From Halobacteriales archaeon QS_5_68_33 (GTDB lineage Archaea; Halobacteriota; Halobacteria; Halobacteriales; Haloarculaceae), in the NCBI GenBank assembly GCA_003023785.1, contig PXRS01000001.1, forward strand, positions 1-32,686: a stretch of DNA of 32,686 nt, in the 5' to 3' direction. Shown here one piece after another: positions 1 to 8,317 of the stretch. The stretch's first letter is position 1; each line of letters opens with the position of its first letter. A program made the translations under genes and the position numbers. The notes under the pieces are model-generated. The model saw only the letters and a list, made by a program, of their open reading frames with translations. It was not told the DNA's origin and ran no database searches.

Positions 1-1
1 C

Positions 2-190
<189 letters not shown>

Positions 191-242
191 CGTCCGCGCC
201 CACCACTTGTAGCGGTAGGAGTCTGGACTCAATGCAGCACAG

Positions 243-328
243 CTCATACGGTCGGTTGTCAGTCATTTCCGGGATTTATCGGACTCTCCGGCGAATCACC
301 GGTAAACAGTTACAACCGACCGTATGAG
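243..328. repeat. Palindromic element copy E1 (core 247-324, 78 bp)
   Basis: A 17-bp perfect inverted repeat: 243-259 (CTCATACGGTCGGTTGT) against 312-328. The inner bases continue to pair imperfectly, so the whole element can fold as one long hairpin. Core length is 78 bp from TAC to GTA, the same as copies at 19968-20045, 23721-23798 and 26436-26513. The flanking trinucleotides are TCA (244-246) and TGA (325-327). It lies between the end of argF and the DUF5615 gene and overlaps no recognisable gene. Confidence 0.9.
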
Positions 329-374
329 ATCCGTCGGGACCCGATACTCCTGCAAGCGGCCCTGAACGACCGAG

Positions 375-710
375 TCACACCCAGGTGCCAGGCACGAAGA
401 GTACTGTTCCATCGAGGTCGTCACTGAGGGTGTCGATACGCCGGACCGCGGCAGCGATTTCACCAGCGGGAGCAGCCGTGTCGCAGGCGAGGACGCCCGG
501 ATGCGATTCGACATCTAGTTCCGGATCGGCACCCCGGAAATCGGTGTCCTCGCTCATAATACTGCGATCAGTATCGCGTGCATACTCAAGGAGGGTCATA
601 TCCGAGACACCCAACTCAAGGTCATCACCAACGACCGCCACATCGTGCCCTTCGCCGCGGAGTGCGGATATGATTGCTGGAGGGATGTGTTCGTCCGCGA
701 GGAGCCTCAC
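375..710 (-). CDS. DUF5615 PIN-like protein (putative toxin of a toxin-antitoxin pair)
   Basis: 111 residues, starting MRLLADEHIPPAIISALRGEGHDV. The DE near the N-terminus, the later SEDTDF segment and a C-terminal beta-strand are typical of DUF5615 proteins, a PIN-like (putative nuclease) family usually paired with DUF433 proteins. The start is GTG at 710 and overlaps the TGA stop of the upstream DUF433 gene by four bases (GTGA), so the two are almost certainly co-transcribed and translationally coupled. Toxin activity is inferred from family and pairing only. Acidic residues expected of a PIN-like site are present (D7, E8, and the E/D of SEDTD). Confidence 0.78.
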   Translation of the reverse strand: MRLLADEHIPPAIISALRGEGHDVAVVGDDLELGVSDMTLLEYARDTDRSIMSEDTDFRGADPELDVESHPGVLACDTAAPAGEIAAAVRRIDTLSDDLDGTVLFVPGTWV

Positions 711-1006
711 GCTTCTGGCTCCGGTTCCTCGTGGCTATCGAGATCATCCGGGCCACGGACGACGCGAAGCCCGTCGGGAATCGTCCTCCGTTGGGATTGG
801 ACTGTTCGCATCTCGTCAGGATGGTCGTAGTAGTAGGCGAGCGCCCGGTGGATGTCAGCGATATCGAGGTCGTAGTCGGCAGCAACCTGTTCTGGCGGCT
901 CGTCAGCATCGATCACCCGCTTAGCGATGTGATGAACGCCGATTCGTCTCCCGTCGATTCGTGGCGCACCACCGAGGACATCATCGGTTGCGACGATTTT
1001 GCTCAT
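707..1006 (-). CDS. DUF433 domain protein (putative antitoxin)
   Basis: 99 residues from ATG at 1006 (MSKIVATDDVLGGAPRIDGRR). The family signature is visible: GGxPRIxGRRIGVHHIAKRVID, then EQVAADYDLDIADIHRALAYYYDHPDE, a small winged-helix-like fold. I prefer ATG 1006 over an in-frame ATG 15 bases upstream because a TATA-like CTTATCA (complement of about 1031-1038) lies 25-31 bases upstream, as expected for a leaderless haloarchaeal transcript. It is the first gene of a two-gene operon with the DUF5615 protein. DUF433/DUF5615 pairs are widely predicted type II toxin-antitoxin modules; function here is inferred. Confidence 0.8.
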   Translation of the reverse strand: MSKIVATDDVLGGAPRIDGRRIGVHHIAKRVIDADEPPEQVAADYDLDIADIHRALAYYYDHPDEMRTVQSQRRTIPDGLRVVRGPDDLDSHEEPEPEA

Positions 1007-1062
1007 TATCCGTCGATACACGGTAGCGAGTGATAAGGGTGGTCGTTGTGCCAGGGGTCATT

Positions 1063-1078
1063 CCCGCCTATGGGCGGG
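1063..1078. terminator. GC hairpin downstream of mcmA
   Basis: CCCGCC, loop TAT, GGCGGG with an extra G. It sits about 25 bases past the mcmA stop codon on the minus strand and just ahead of the promoter for the DUF433 gene. There is no U tract, so a terminator role is only a guess. Confidence 0.3.
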
Positions 1079-1099
1079 ACAAGATCCGCTAGCACTACT

Positions 1100-2785
1100 T
1101 CACAGCGCCGCGCCGGGCTGGTATTCGCCGAAGACGTCGCGCAGCGCGTCGCATATCTCGCCAGTCGTCGCGCAGGCCTTGACCGCGTCGACGATGTAGG
1201 GCATCAGGTTCTCCTCGCGCGCGGCGGCCTCGCCCAGCGCCGCGAGCGCTGCCTCGACGGCCTCGTCGTCCCGCTCCTCGCGGACCGATTCCAGGCGCTC
1301 GACCTGGCGGCGTTCCTGCTCTTCGGCGACCTCCTCGATGTCGGCGGCCTGTCCGTCCTCCTCGACGGTGAACTCGTTGACCCCGACGATCACGCGCTCG
1401 CCCTCCTCGACCTCGCGCTGGCGCTCGAAGGCGACATCCTGGATCTGTCGCTGGACCCACTGGCTCTCGATGGCCCGGCGCATCCCGCCGCGGTCGTCTA
1501 TCTCCTCGATGATCCCGAAGGCCTCGTCGGCCAGGTCGTCGGTCAGCGACTCGACGTAGTACGACCCGCCGAGGGGGTCGGCGGTGTCGGCGACGCCGGA
1601 CTCGTGGGCGAGGATCTGCTGGGTGCGCAACGCGGTGCGGACGGACTGCTCGGTCGGGAGCGAGAGGGCCTCGTCCTTGCCGTTGGTGTGCAGGCTCTGC
1701 GTGCCCCCCAGCACCGCCGCGAGCGCCTGATACGCCACGCGGACGACGTTGTTCTCGACCTGCTGGGCCGTCAGCGTCGACCCCGCCGTCTGGGTGTGGA
1801 ACTTGAGTTGCTTGGCCGCCTCGCTCTCGGCGCCGAACCGTTCTTCCATGATCGCTGCCCACATCCGGCGGGCCGCCCGGAACTTCGCCACCTCCTCCAG
1901 GACGTTGTTGTGTGCGGCGAAAAAGAACGACAGTTGCGGGCCGAACTCGTCGACGTCCAGCCCCGCCTCGCGGGCGGTCTCGACGTACTCGATGCCGTCC
2001 GCGAGGGTGAAGGCGATCTCCTGGGCGGCGGTCGCGCCCGCCTCGCGGACGTGATACCCCGAGATGGAGATGGTGTTGAAGCGGGGGACCTCGGCCGCGC
2101 AGAACTCGAAGATGTCGGTGATGATCCGCATCGACGGCTCGGGCGGGTAGATGTAGGTGTTGCGGGCGATGTACTCCTTGAGGACGTCGTTCTGGATGGT
2201 GCCCCGCAACTCCTCGCGGGGCACGCCCTGGCGGTCGCCGATGGCGATGTACATCGCCAGCAGGACGGCCGCGGGGGCGTTGATCGTCATCGAGGTGCTC
2301 ACCTCGTCCAGCGGGATCCCCTCGAAGACGGTCTCCATGTCCCGCAGGGAGTCGATGGCGACGCCGGCCTTGCCGACCTCGCCGGCGGCCATCCCCGCGT
2401 CGGAGTCGTAGCCCATCTGCGTCGGGAGGTCGAACGCCATCGAGAGGCCGGTCTGGCCCTCGTCCAGCAGGTAGTTGAACCGCTCGTTGGTCTCGCTGGC
2501 GGTGCCCATGCCGGCGTACTGGCGCATCGTCCACGGGCGCCCGCGATACATCGTCGAGTAGACGCCGCGGGTGTACGGGTCCTCGCCGGGGAACCCCAGG
2601 TCCTCGCCGTAGTTCAGGCCGGCGACGTCGTTGGGCGTGTAGACCGGCTGGACGGGCTGGCCGCCCGTGTCCGTCAGGAATTCCTCCTCGCGCTCGCCGA
2701 ACCGGTCGACGGTGGGGCCCCGGGTCTCCGCTTCCCACGCCTCGCGCGACTCGCGGATCGCCGCGAGGTCGTCCGGGTCGAACAT
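1100..2785 (-). CDS. mcmA: Methylmalonyl-CoA mutase, catalytic chain (alpha/N-terminal domain)
   Basis: 561 residues. The chain carries the TIM-barrel catalytic domain: [50 protein letters not shown] (about 164-172), [10 protein letters not shown], and the C-terminal WVQRQIQ and VGVNEF segments. It interconverts succinyl-CoA and methylmalonyl-CoA using coenzyme B12. The cobalamin-binding domain (DxHxxG) is absent, as expected for archaeal mutases where it is a separate small subunit. That subunit gene and the epimerase are not in this window. The 561-residue length is normal for the split form. The acidic stretch at about 480-530 is typical of halophile adaptation. The start is ATG 2785; nothing upstream suggests an earlier one. 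Confidence 0.95.
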   Translation of the reverse strand: MFDPDDLAAIRESREAWEAETRGPTVDRFGEREEEFLTDTGGQPVQPVYTPNDVAGLNYGEDLGFPGEDPYTRGVYSTMYRGRPWTMRQYAGMGTASETNERFNYLLDEGQTGLSMAFDLPTQMGYDSDAGMAAGEVGKAGVAIDSLRDMETVFEGIPLDEVSTSMTINAPAAVLLAMYIAIGDRQGVPREELRGTIQNDVLKEYIARNTYIYPPEPSMRIITDIFEFCAAEVPRFNTISISGYHVREAGATAAQEIAFTLADGIEYVETAREAGLDVDEFGPQLSFFFAAHNNVLEEVAKFRAARRMWAAIMEERFGAESEAAKQLKFHTQTAGSTLTAQQVENNVVRVAYQALAAVLGGTQSLHTNGKDEALSLPTEQSVRTALRTQQILAHESGVADTADPLGGSYYVESLTDDLADEAFGIIEEIDDRGGMRRAIESQWVQRQIQDVAFERQREVEEGERVIVGVNEFTVEEDGQAADIEEVAEEQERRQVERLESVREERDDEAVEAALAALGEAAAREENLMPYIVDAVKACATTGEICDALRDVFGEYQPGAAL

Positions 2786-2814
2786 GCCTCCCGCTTCGGG
2801 CGCCCGGGTTTAAC

Positions 2815-3170
2815 TTCTGCCGACTGTAAGTCTGGTAGTGTTCAGATAGGCCATGAGAACCGGATCGGCATTTCGAGACAGCGTGAAAGCCCCCGCTGTT
2901 CGCGGCGGCGTTGCGCCGCGAGCCCGAGAGAGCTTCGCTCTCTCCCTGGCTCCGGTCGAGGGGCTCGCACTCGGTCGGCGACGGCGGGCGACACAAGCAC
3001 CGCAGGCCATCGGCCGAGGAGCGCAGCGAGCCCCCCGAGTCGACCGAGTCGGGGCTTTCACGCTGTCTGCGGTGGTCGCAGTCGGACTCTTATCCGAACA
3101 GTACCGTAAGTCTGTCAGGAATTCCGCCGACCGATTCGACGACATCCGGAACTGCTGACAACCGACCGTC
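2815..3170. repeat. Palindromic element copy E2, split by a 272-bp insertion
   Basis: Joining 2815-2833 to 3114-3170 rebuilds a 76-bp element. Its left part (CTGCCGACTGTAAGTCT then GTCAGGAATTCCGCCG) matches the arm of the copy at 23721-23798, and its right end (GACAACCGACCGTC, 3157-3170) matches the ends of copies E1 and E9. The right flank is TCA (3171-3173), which is shared with the next element. No matching left duplication is seen. Confidence 0.72.
2834..3105. mobile_element. 272-bp non-autonomous transposon-like element with 8-bp target duplication
   Basis: Terminal inverted repeats of 17 bp: GGTAGTGTTCAGATAGG (2834-2850) and the complement of 3089-3105 (GGTACTGTTCGGATAAG), 14 of 17 identical. 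It is flanked by a perfect direct repeat GTAAGTCT at 2826-2833 and 3106-3113. No transposase is encoded. Inside are second inverted arms around CAGCGTGAAAGCCCC and GGGGCTTTCACGCTG (3051-3065), and a motif also found at 31037-31114. The GGxACTGTTC-type ends and 8-bp duplication recall IS6-family insertion sequences, so I infer a MITE of that kind; the family assignment is tentative. Confidence 0.8.
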
Positions 3171-3173
3171 TCA

Positions 3174-3281
3174 TAGTGTTTATCACGAGAGATCCGACGA
3201 TACCCCGCCAGCCCGGTCCGGAGAAACGCTCTCACCCGGTGACCCGACCGACTCACCGATAAATGCTCGTGATAAACACTA
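3174..3281. repeat. Palindromic element copy E3 (108 bp) abutting the CoxL stop codon
   Basis: 16-bp perfect terminal inverted repeat: TAGTGTTTATCACGAG (3174-3189) against 3266-3281. It is flanked by a direct 3-bp duplication, TCA at 3171-3173 and TCA at 3282-3284. The right-hand TCA is, on the minus strand, the TGA stop codon of the CoxL-like gene. The left TCA also borders element E2, so two insertions used the same trinucleotide. Size class matches the 109-bp copy at 18703-18811, though the arm sequence differs. Confidence 0.85.
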
Positions 3282-5747
3282 TCAGTCGTCCCCGGCAACG
3301 GCGTCGCCGCCCGCGGCGTCGATGGCCGACCAGACGCGCTCGTCGGTCAGCGGCATGTCCAGCGCGTCGATCCCGAGCGGTTCGACGGCGTCGATTGCCG
3401 CGTTGACGACGGCGGCCATCGACCCGATGGTGCCGGCCTCGCCGACGCCCTTGACCCCGAGCGGGTTGTTCGGCGACGGCGTCACGGTGCTGTCCCACTC
3501 GATGTCGGGCACGTCGAAGGACTTCGGCAGCGCGTAGTCCTGGAGCGACGCGGTCGCGAGGTTGCCGCTCTCGTCGTAGCGGCCGTCCTCGTAGAGGGTC
3601 TGGCCGATCCCCTGTGCGATCCCGCCGATTATCTGGCCCTCGACGAGTTTCGGGTTGACCTGTGGGCCGACGTCGTCGACCGCGACGAACCGCTTCAGGT
3701 CGACCTCGCCGGTGTCGGGGTCGACCTCGACGACCGCGACGTGGGTGCCAAAGGGCGCCGTCGACCCGTCGGGCTCGAAGTACGAGGACGCCTCCAGCCC
3801 GGGTTCGACCTCGTCGGGGAGGTCCCCGGGGTCGTAGGCCGCCTCGGCGACGTCCTGGAAGGTCACCGACCGCTCGGGCGCGCCCCGGACGTGGAACTCG
3901 CCGTCGTCGAAGGCGACGTCTTCGGGGGCGGCCTCCAGTTCGCCCGCGGCGATGGTCCGGGCCTTCTCCCGGACCTTCTCGGCCGAGCGCTGGAGGACGC
4001 TGCCCGCCATCGGGAGACTGCGGCTCCCGGCGGTACCGCCGCCCTCGGTCACCGTGTCGGTGTCGCCCTCGACGACCTCGATGTCCTCGGTCGGGATCCC
4101 CAGTTCGTCGGCGACGAGCTGGGCGTAACTCGTCGCGTGGCCCTGCCCGGTGTCCTGCGTGCCCGTCTCGACGAAGACCCCTCCGTCGGCGTCGACCCGC
4201 ACCTGGCCGCTCTCCAGGTCGCCCTCCCAGCCGCCACAGATCTCGACGTACGAGGAGAGCCCGACCCCCAGGTAGCGCTCCTCCTCGCGGGCCTCCGCCT
4301 GACGTTCGCGGAACGCCTCGTAGCCGAGCATCTCCAGCGCGCGGTCGAGCGCTTTCGCGTACTCGCCGCTGTCGTACTCCATCTCCAGGGCGGTCTCGAC
4401 GGGGAAGGCCTCGGGCGGGACGAAGTTGCGCCGGCGGAACTCGGCGGGGTCGATTTCAAGCGCGCGCGCGCAGGCGCTCGCGAGGCGCTCGATGGTGTAG
4501 GCGGCCTCGGGGCGGCCAGCGCCGCGGTAGGCCGAGATGGGGGCCGTGTTCGTGACCACGCCGCGGACGGTGACGTGAGCGGCGTCGACGTCGTAGGCGC
4601 CACAGAGCATGCCCGCGGTCCCGCGGGGGATGCCGATGCCGCCGCCGGTGGGGTAGCCGCCCAGGTCGGCGTCGATCTCCCCCCGGAGCCCGAGGATGTG
4701 GCCGTCCTCGTCGAGCGCGGCCTCGAGTTCCGTCTCCTGGCGGCGCGCGTGGACCATCGAGAGGAAGTCGTCGGTCCGGCGGGCCTGCCATTTCACCGGC
4801 CGGTCGAGGTCCATGGCACACCACGCCGCGAGCAGGTGTCCGGAGTAGGGCTGGAGTTTCGCGCCGAACCCGCCGCCGACGTCGGGCACTCGGACCGTGA
4901 TCCGGTGGCGGGGGATGTCCAGCGTCTCCGCGAGGCGGTCCTGGACGGCGTGGGGGTTCTGGCTGGACAGTTCGACGACCAGCCGGTCGTCGGAGGGCTG
5001 GTACCGGGCGACGGCGGCCCGCGGTTCCAGCGCCGTCGGGATGACGCGGTTGTTCCCGGTGTCCAGCGTGACGGTGTGGTCGGCTTCCGCGAAGGCCTCG
5101 TCGGTGGCCTCGGGGTCGCCGGTGTCCCACTCGAAGGCGACGTTGTCGGGGGCGAACTCGTGGATCGCCTCGGCCGCCCCCGAGGCGGCCTCGTCGAGGT
5201 CGGTCGCGGCGTCGAGGCGGTCGTAGGAGACGTCGACGGCGTCGATGGCGTCGAAGGCGGCGTAGCGCTCCGTGGCGACGACCGCCGCGACCGGTTGCCC
5301 CTGGTAGCGCGCCCGGTCGTCGGCCAGCAGCGGGCGGTCGATCTCGACGGCACCGTCGTCTTCGTCGCCGTCCCCGGCGTCGCCCGCGCTCTCGTCGTCG
5401 CCCTCGCCGTCCTCGTCGCGGGTGAGGTCCTCCGAGTCGAGTTCGGCCGCGGGCATCGTCCCGTCGAGGCCCGCCGCGACGAGGTCGTCGTAGGTGTAGA
5501 CGGCGAGCACGTCGTCCATCGCCTCGGCGTCGCTCGCGTCGATCGATTCGATCCCGGCGTGGGCGTACTGGCTTCCCAGGAGGGCGAGATAGCCGGTCCG
5601 GGGCTGCTGGATGTCGTCGGTGTAGCGGGCGTCACCCGTCAGGAGGCGGCGGTCCTCCCGGCGCTGGACGGCCGTCCCGACCATCTCGCCCGGCCGCACC
5701 TCGTCGGCATCGGTCGTCTCTATTCCCACGGCGACCACCTCCGGCAC
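3282..5747 (-). CDS. Molybdenum hydroxylase large subunit (CoxL-like, form II / xanthine dehydrogenase family)
   Basis: 821 residues from GTG 5747. Features: EMVGTAVQRREDRRLLTG near the N-terminus, GGGFGAK (about 291-297) of the molybdopterin-binding domain, SAYRGAGR (about 405-412) at the active-site loop, and GVKGVGEAG near 764-772 with the catalytic Glu at about 770. AYRGAGR is the form II signature; true CO dehydrogenases (form I) carry AYxCSFR, so the substrate is probably a purine, aldehyde or another aromatic rather than CO. The iron-sulfur and FAD subunits are not adjacent, which is unusual. An acidic insertion (about 105-135, rich in D, E, G, S) interrupts the first domain. A TATA-like CTTAA sits 26-31 bases upstream of an out-of-frame ATG (5785), so the true N-terminus is uncertain. 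The stop codon coincides with the edge of element E3. Confidence 0.88.
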   Translation of the reverse strand: MPEVVAVGIETTDADEVRPGEMVGTAVQRREDRRLLTGDARYTDDIQQPRTGYLALLGSQYAHAGIESIDASDAEAMDDVLAVYTYDDLVAAGLDGTMPAAELDSEDLTRDEDGEGDDESAGDAGDGDEDDGAVEIDRPLLADDRARYQGQPVAAVVATERYAAFDAIDAVDVSYDRLDAATDLDEAASGAAEAIHEFAPDNVAFEWDTGDPEATDEAFAEADHTVTLDTGNNRVIPTALEPRAAVARYQPSDDRLVVELSSQNPHAVQDRLAETLDIPRHRITVRVPDVGGGFGAKLQPYSGHLLAAWCAMDLDRPVKWQARRTDDFLSMVHARRQETELEAALDEDGHILGLRGEIDADLGGYPTGGGIGIPRGTAGMLCGAYDVDAAHVTVRGVVTNTAPISAYRGAGRPEAAYTIERLASACARALEIDPAEFRRRNFVPPEAFPVETALEMEYDSGEYAKALDRALEMLGYEAFRERQAEAREEERYLGVGLSSYVEICGGWEGDLESGQVRVDADGGVFVETGTQDTGQGHATSYAQLVADELGIPTEDIEVVEGDTDTVTEGGGTAGSRSLPMAGSVLQRSAEKVREKARTIAAGELEAAPEDVAFDDGEFHVRGAPERSVTFQDVAEAAYDPGDLPDEVEPGLEASSYFEPDGSTAPFGTHVAVVEVDPDTGEVDLKRFVAVDDVGPQVNPKLVEGQIIGGIAQGIGQTLYEDGRYDESGNLATASLQDYALPKSFDVPDIEWDSTVTPSPNNPLGVKGVGEAGTIGSMAAVVNAAIDAVEPLGIDALDMPLTDERVWSAIDAAGGDAVAGDD

Positions 5748-5938
5748 CGGCCCTCTCGCAGGACGGTCGCGAAACTGTGTCGCATACCCGTATCACTGTC
5801 CTGGCCCGCATTAAGGAGTCAGGTTGCGGAAACCTGCGGCCGGCGACGGGAAGCCGTCACCTCGCCGGGCGGCCGGCGAAACGCGATCCCTCGCGTCTCG
5901 GGGCCGGGCCGGGCCCCGATACCCGGGCAGCCCTCCGA

Positions 5939-6018
5939 TACTGGTCGACAGAACGGTTGATAGAATTCGCCCCCGTCATGTCTCGGCGAATATCTATCAG
6001 GGCCTCTGTCGACCAGTA
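5939..6018. repeat. Palindromic element copy E4 (80 bp)
   Basis: 14-bp perfect inverted repeat TACTGGTCGACAGA (5939-5952) against 6005-6018. A second, inner set of arms (TGATAGAATTCGCC against GGCGAATATCTATCA) makes it fold as a long hairpin. The flanks are CGA and GAA, so there is no visible target duplication. It ends about 30 bases upstream of the TATA box of the ABC operon and could influence its expression. Confidence 0.75.
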
Positions 6019-6047
6019 GAATCCTGCCTCTCCGCTTGGATTAACAC

Positions 6048-6072
6048 TTTATACCGTGTGTCTATATGACAC
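6048..6072 (+). promoter_or_regulatory. TATA box and operator-like palindrome of the ABC transporter operon
   Basis: TTTATA at 6048-6053 lies 23-28 bases before the ATG at 6076, the spacing of a leaderless haloarchaeal promoter. Between it and the start codon is a perfect palindrome GTGTC-TATAT-GACAC (6058-6072), covering the region just upstream of the expected transcription start. A repressor bound there would block initiation, so I infer an operator for a local or carbon-source regulator not encoded in this window. Confidence 0.6.
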
Positions 6073-6075
6073 GCT

Positions 6076-7416
6076 ATGGGATCACAGGACGTGACAGACG
6101 GTGACAACATCTCGGTCGACGTGGGTGCGAGCGTCTCGCGGCGAAAGCTGATAACGCAGATCGGCGCGGCGAGCGCGGCGCTCGGGCTGGCGGGCTGTCA
6201 GACCGAGGGTGACGCGACGCCGACGGACGCCGATGGCGACGGCAGCGACGGCAGTGACGGCAGTGACGGCGGCGACAGCGGCGGCAATCAGGGGGGCGGG
6301 TCGGCGGCGGACTTCGAGTTCTCGCGCCATCCGGCGGTCGCACCGCCCGGCTGGGAGCCCTCCAAGACCCAGCAGGGGTCGGGAGAGAACGAGCGGACGG
6401 CGGTGTTCGTCCTCCAGAACATCGACAACCCCTTTTTCATCCCGATGACCTGCGGGTTCCACGACGCGCTCAACGTCTTCGGCTGGGACGGACAAGTGAC
6501 CGGTCCGCCGGACAACGGCGGCATCCCTGACCAGGTCGACCTCATCGAGCAGAACGTCTCGAACATGGACCCCGGCGACGTGCTGGTGACGACCGTTCTG
6601 AACAACGAGGCGTACAACGACGCCATCCAGAACGCCCTGGACAACGACATCGCGGTCGTCAACGGCCACTCGACGCCCGCGACGAAGGACTGGAACTACG
6701 GGTACATGCAGGAGGACGTCGGGTTCAGCTACCGCGACCAGCCGATGGTAATCCCCCACGTCGGGATCCGCGACGCCCGCGGGGGCGCGGCGATGGCCGC
6801 AGAGGCCTACGACCGCCTCCAGGAGGAGATGCCCGACAAAGACGAGTACACGGTGCTCATCACCAACGAACTCCCGGACAACCCCTCCGTCACGCGGCGG
6901 GTCAACGCCGACGCCGCCGAGATCGGGACCGCCCAGCGGTACTTCGAGTCCCGGAGCGACCCGTCGGTGAGCCTCTACAACGACCAGATCATCAACCCCC
7001 CGGCCGACATCGCCGAGGCCCAGACCCAGATCGTCAACACGATCGCTGGCGAGGACGTCGACGGCGTCGTCTGCTCGGCGTTCTGGGGCGCGGTGGGGGC
7101 CGGCCAGGCCCTCGAATCGGGCGAACTCGACGGGCCGATGGTGGTGTGTGGGTTCGACCTCCTGCGGCCGCTGCTCAACCAGATCGAGGCCGGCAACGTC
7201 GACTTTACGGTCGGGCAGGACCCCTACAGCCAGGGGTTCCAGAACGTCCCGCTGGCCTGGATGTACTTGGAGCGCGGCATCGAGATGAAGGACCTGGAGT
7301 GGGGCGTCTCCGTCTGGGACGGGGACAACGTCCCCTTCGCGCTCGAACGGCGCTCGTGGGCCGGCGACGACGGCCTCCTCCAGTGGCAGGAGGACAACTA
7401 CGAGTTCCTGCAGTGA
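6076..7416 (+). CDS. Sugar-type ABC transporter substrate-binding lipoprotein (COG1879-like)
   Basis: 446 residues. N-terminal Tat signal with twin arginines (SRRKLITQIG, RR at 22-23) followed by a lipobox LAGC with Cys41, so the mature protein is exported folded and lipid-anchored. A low-complexity linker of G, S and D (about 53-80, partly 9-bp tandem repeats) precedes the binding domain. The domain begins ERTAVFVLQNIDNPFFIPMTCGF, the usual opening of ribose/galactose-type periplasmic-binding folds, and has VLVTTVLNNEAYNDAIQNALDNDIAVVNGHS and a late VVCGFDLL segment. The ligand cannot be read from sequence; a pentose, hexose or nucleoside is likely. First gene of a three-gene operon with the ATPase (51-base gap) and permease. 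Confidence 0.88.
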   Translation: MGSQDVTDGDNISVDVGASVSRRKLITQIGAASAALGLAGCQTEGDATPTDADGDGSDGSDGSDGGDSGGNQGGGSAADFEFSRHPAVAPPGWEPSKTQQGSGENERTAVFVLQNIDNPFFIPMTCGFHDALNVFGWDGQVTGPPDNGGIPDQVDLIEQNVSNMDPGDVLVTTVLNNEAYNDAIQNALDNDIAVVNGHSTPATKDWNYGYMQEDVGFSYRDQPMVIPHVGIRDARGGAAMAAEAYDRLQEEMPDKDEYTVLITNELPDNPSVTRRVNADAAEIGTAQRYFESRSDPSVSLYNDQIINPPADIAEAQTQIVNTIAGEDVDGVVCSAFWGAVGAGQALESGELDGPMVVCGFDLLRPLLNQIEAGNVDFTVGQDPYSQGFQNVPLAWMYLERGIEMKDLEWGVSVWDGDNVPFALERRSWAGDDGLLQWQEDNYEFLQ

Positions 7417-7466
7417 CCCGGTAGCGTCGCCCGTTACCGACCCCTCGCCTCTCGACCACACGATAC

Positions 7467-8315
7467 ATGTCAGGATCGGAGCCGGATTCGGAGACAGCTG
7501 AACCCGCCCGGGGGCCGGACCCCGGGTCCGGGACACCCGCGACTGACGAGGACGTCGTCCTCCGGACCAGCGACCTCAGTAAGTACTTCGGCGCCATCGA
7601 GGCCGTCCGGAACGTCAGCCTCGACGTCGAGGCCGACGAGATCCTCGCCATCGCCGGCGACAACGGCGCCGGCAAGACCACGCTGATAAAGATGCTCTCG
7701 GGCGTCCTCGCGCCGACCGCGGGCGAGATATACCTCCGGCAGGACGGCCGCCTCGTCGAACAGTACTTCTCCTCCTCGAAGGACGCGATGGACGCCGGCA
7801 TCGCGACCGTCTACCAGGAACAGCACCTCAGCCCGAACGCCAGCGCGGCCAACAACGTCTTTCTCGGGATGGAACCGCTCAAGGACGGCCCACAGGGGTG
7901 GCTGTTGCGCCGCACCGACGGCGACCGGATGGTCGAGCGCAGCCGCGCCCTCCTCGGGGAGATCGGCTTCGACTTCGACCCGCGGTCGCCGGTGAACGAA
8001 CTCTCCGGCGGGCAGAAACAGGCCGTCGCCGTCGCCCGCGCGCTCATCCGTGACCCACCGATCATCATCCTCGACGAACCCACCTCGGAGGTCTCGACCA
8101 CCGGGACGGACAAGATCATCGACCTCGTGCGCGGGATCCCCGACGGCGAGAAGTCCGTCATCCTCATCTCGCACAAGATCGACGTGGTCGTCGACGTCGC
8201 CGACCGCATCGCGGTCATGCGCGACGGGGAGATCGTCGAGGTGCTGGACACCGACAGCGACGACGTCGAGCGGATGGACATCGTCGAGCGGATGCACCGG
8301 GAGCGGGAGCGATAA
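7467..8315 (+). CDS. ABC transporter ATP-binding protein, single-domain RbsA/FrcA type
   Basis: 282 residues with one nucleotide-binding domain: Walker A GDNGAGKTT (about 64-72), Q-loop TVYQEQHL, signature LSGGQKQAVAVARAL, Walker B IIILDEPTS and switch His in ILISHKID. RbsA proteins usually have two fused ATPase domains; this is the one-domain form that dimerises. The first about 30 residues are an acidic, low-complexity lead with no domain. It sits between the lipoprotein and permease genes, two bases before the permease start, so translation is probably coupled. It powers uptake of the ligand bound by the upstream lipoprotein. Confidence 0.92.
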   Translation: MSGSEPDSETAEPARGPDPGSGTPATDEDVVLRTSDLSKYFGAIEAVRNVSLDVEADEILAIAGDNGAGKTTLIKMLSGVLAPTAGEIYLRQDGRLVEQYFSSSKDAMDAGIATVYQEQHLSPNASAANNVFLGMEPLKDGPQGWLLRRTDGDRMVERSRALLGEIGFDFDPRSPVNELSGGQKQAVAVARALIRDPPIIILDEPTSEVSTTGTDKIIDLVRGIPDGEKSVILISHKIDVVVDVADRIAVMRDGEIVEVLDTDSDDVERMDIVERMHRERER

Positions 8316-8317
8316 CC

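Larger units (their letters stand above)
5748..6075. other. Divergent intergenic region between coxL-like gene and ABC operon
   Basis: 328 bases with no convincing gene. It holds the presumed CoxL promoter (CTTAA at about 5810-5816, minus strand), a strong GC hairpin CGGGGCC/GGCCCCG at 5899-5918, the 80-bp palindrome at 5939-6018, and the TATA box and operator-like palindrome of the ABC operon. Confidence 0.75.

Noticed and set aside
191-374. Possible tRNA or small RNA in the argF-DUF5615 gap and other gaps
   Set aside because: I looked for tRNA cloverleaf features (T-arm GGTTCRA, CCA-side pairing) in the intergenic regions and found none; the structure in this gap is the palindromic element.
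1046-3109. A 687-codon open frame on the plus strand over mcmA
   Set aside because: It is antisense to a clear methylmalonyl-CoA mutase. Long antisense frames are common in very GC-rich DNA, and the translation has no domain and extends into inserted repeat elements.
3174-3281. Reading the palindromes simply as intrinsic terminators
   Set aside because: They lack U tracts and occur at promoters and inside a gene as well as at gene ends. The 3-bp duplications and the insertion in the permease fit mobility better, although a secondary effect on transcription is not excluded.
3741-5960. A 739-codon plus-strand frame over the CoxL-like gene
   Set aside because: Antisense shadow of a well-supported enzyme; low-complexity V, G, D, R-rich translation.
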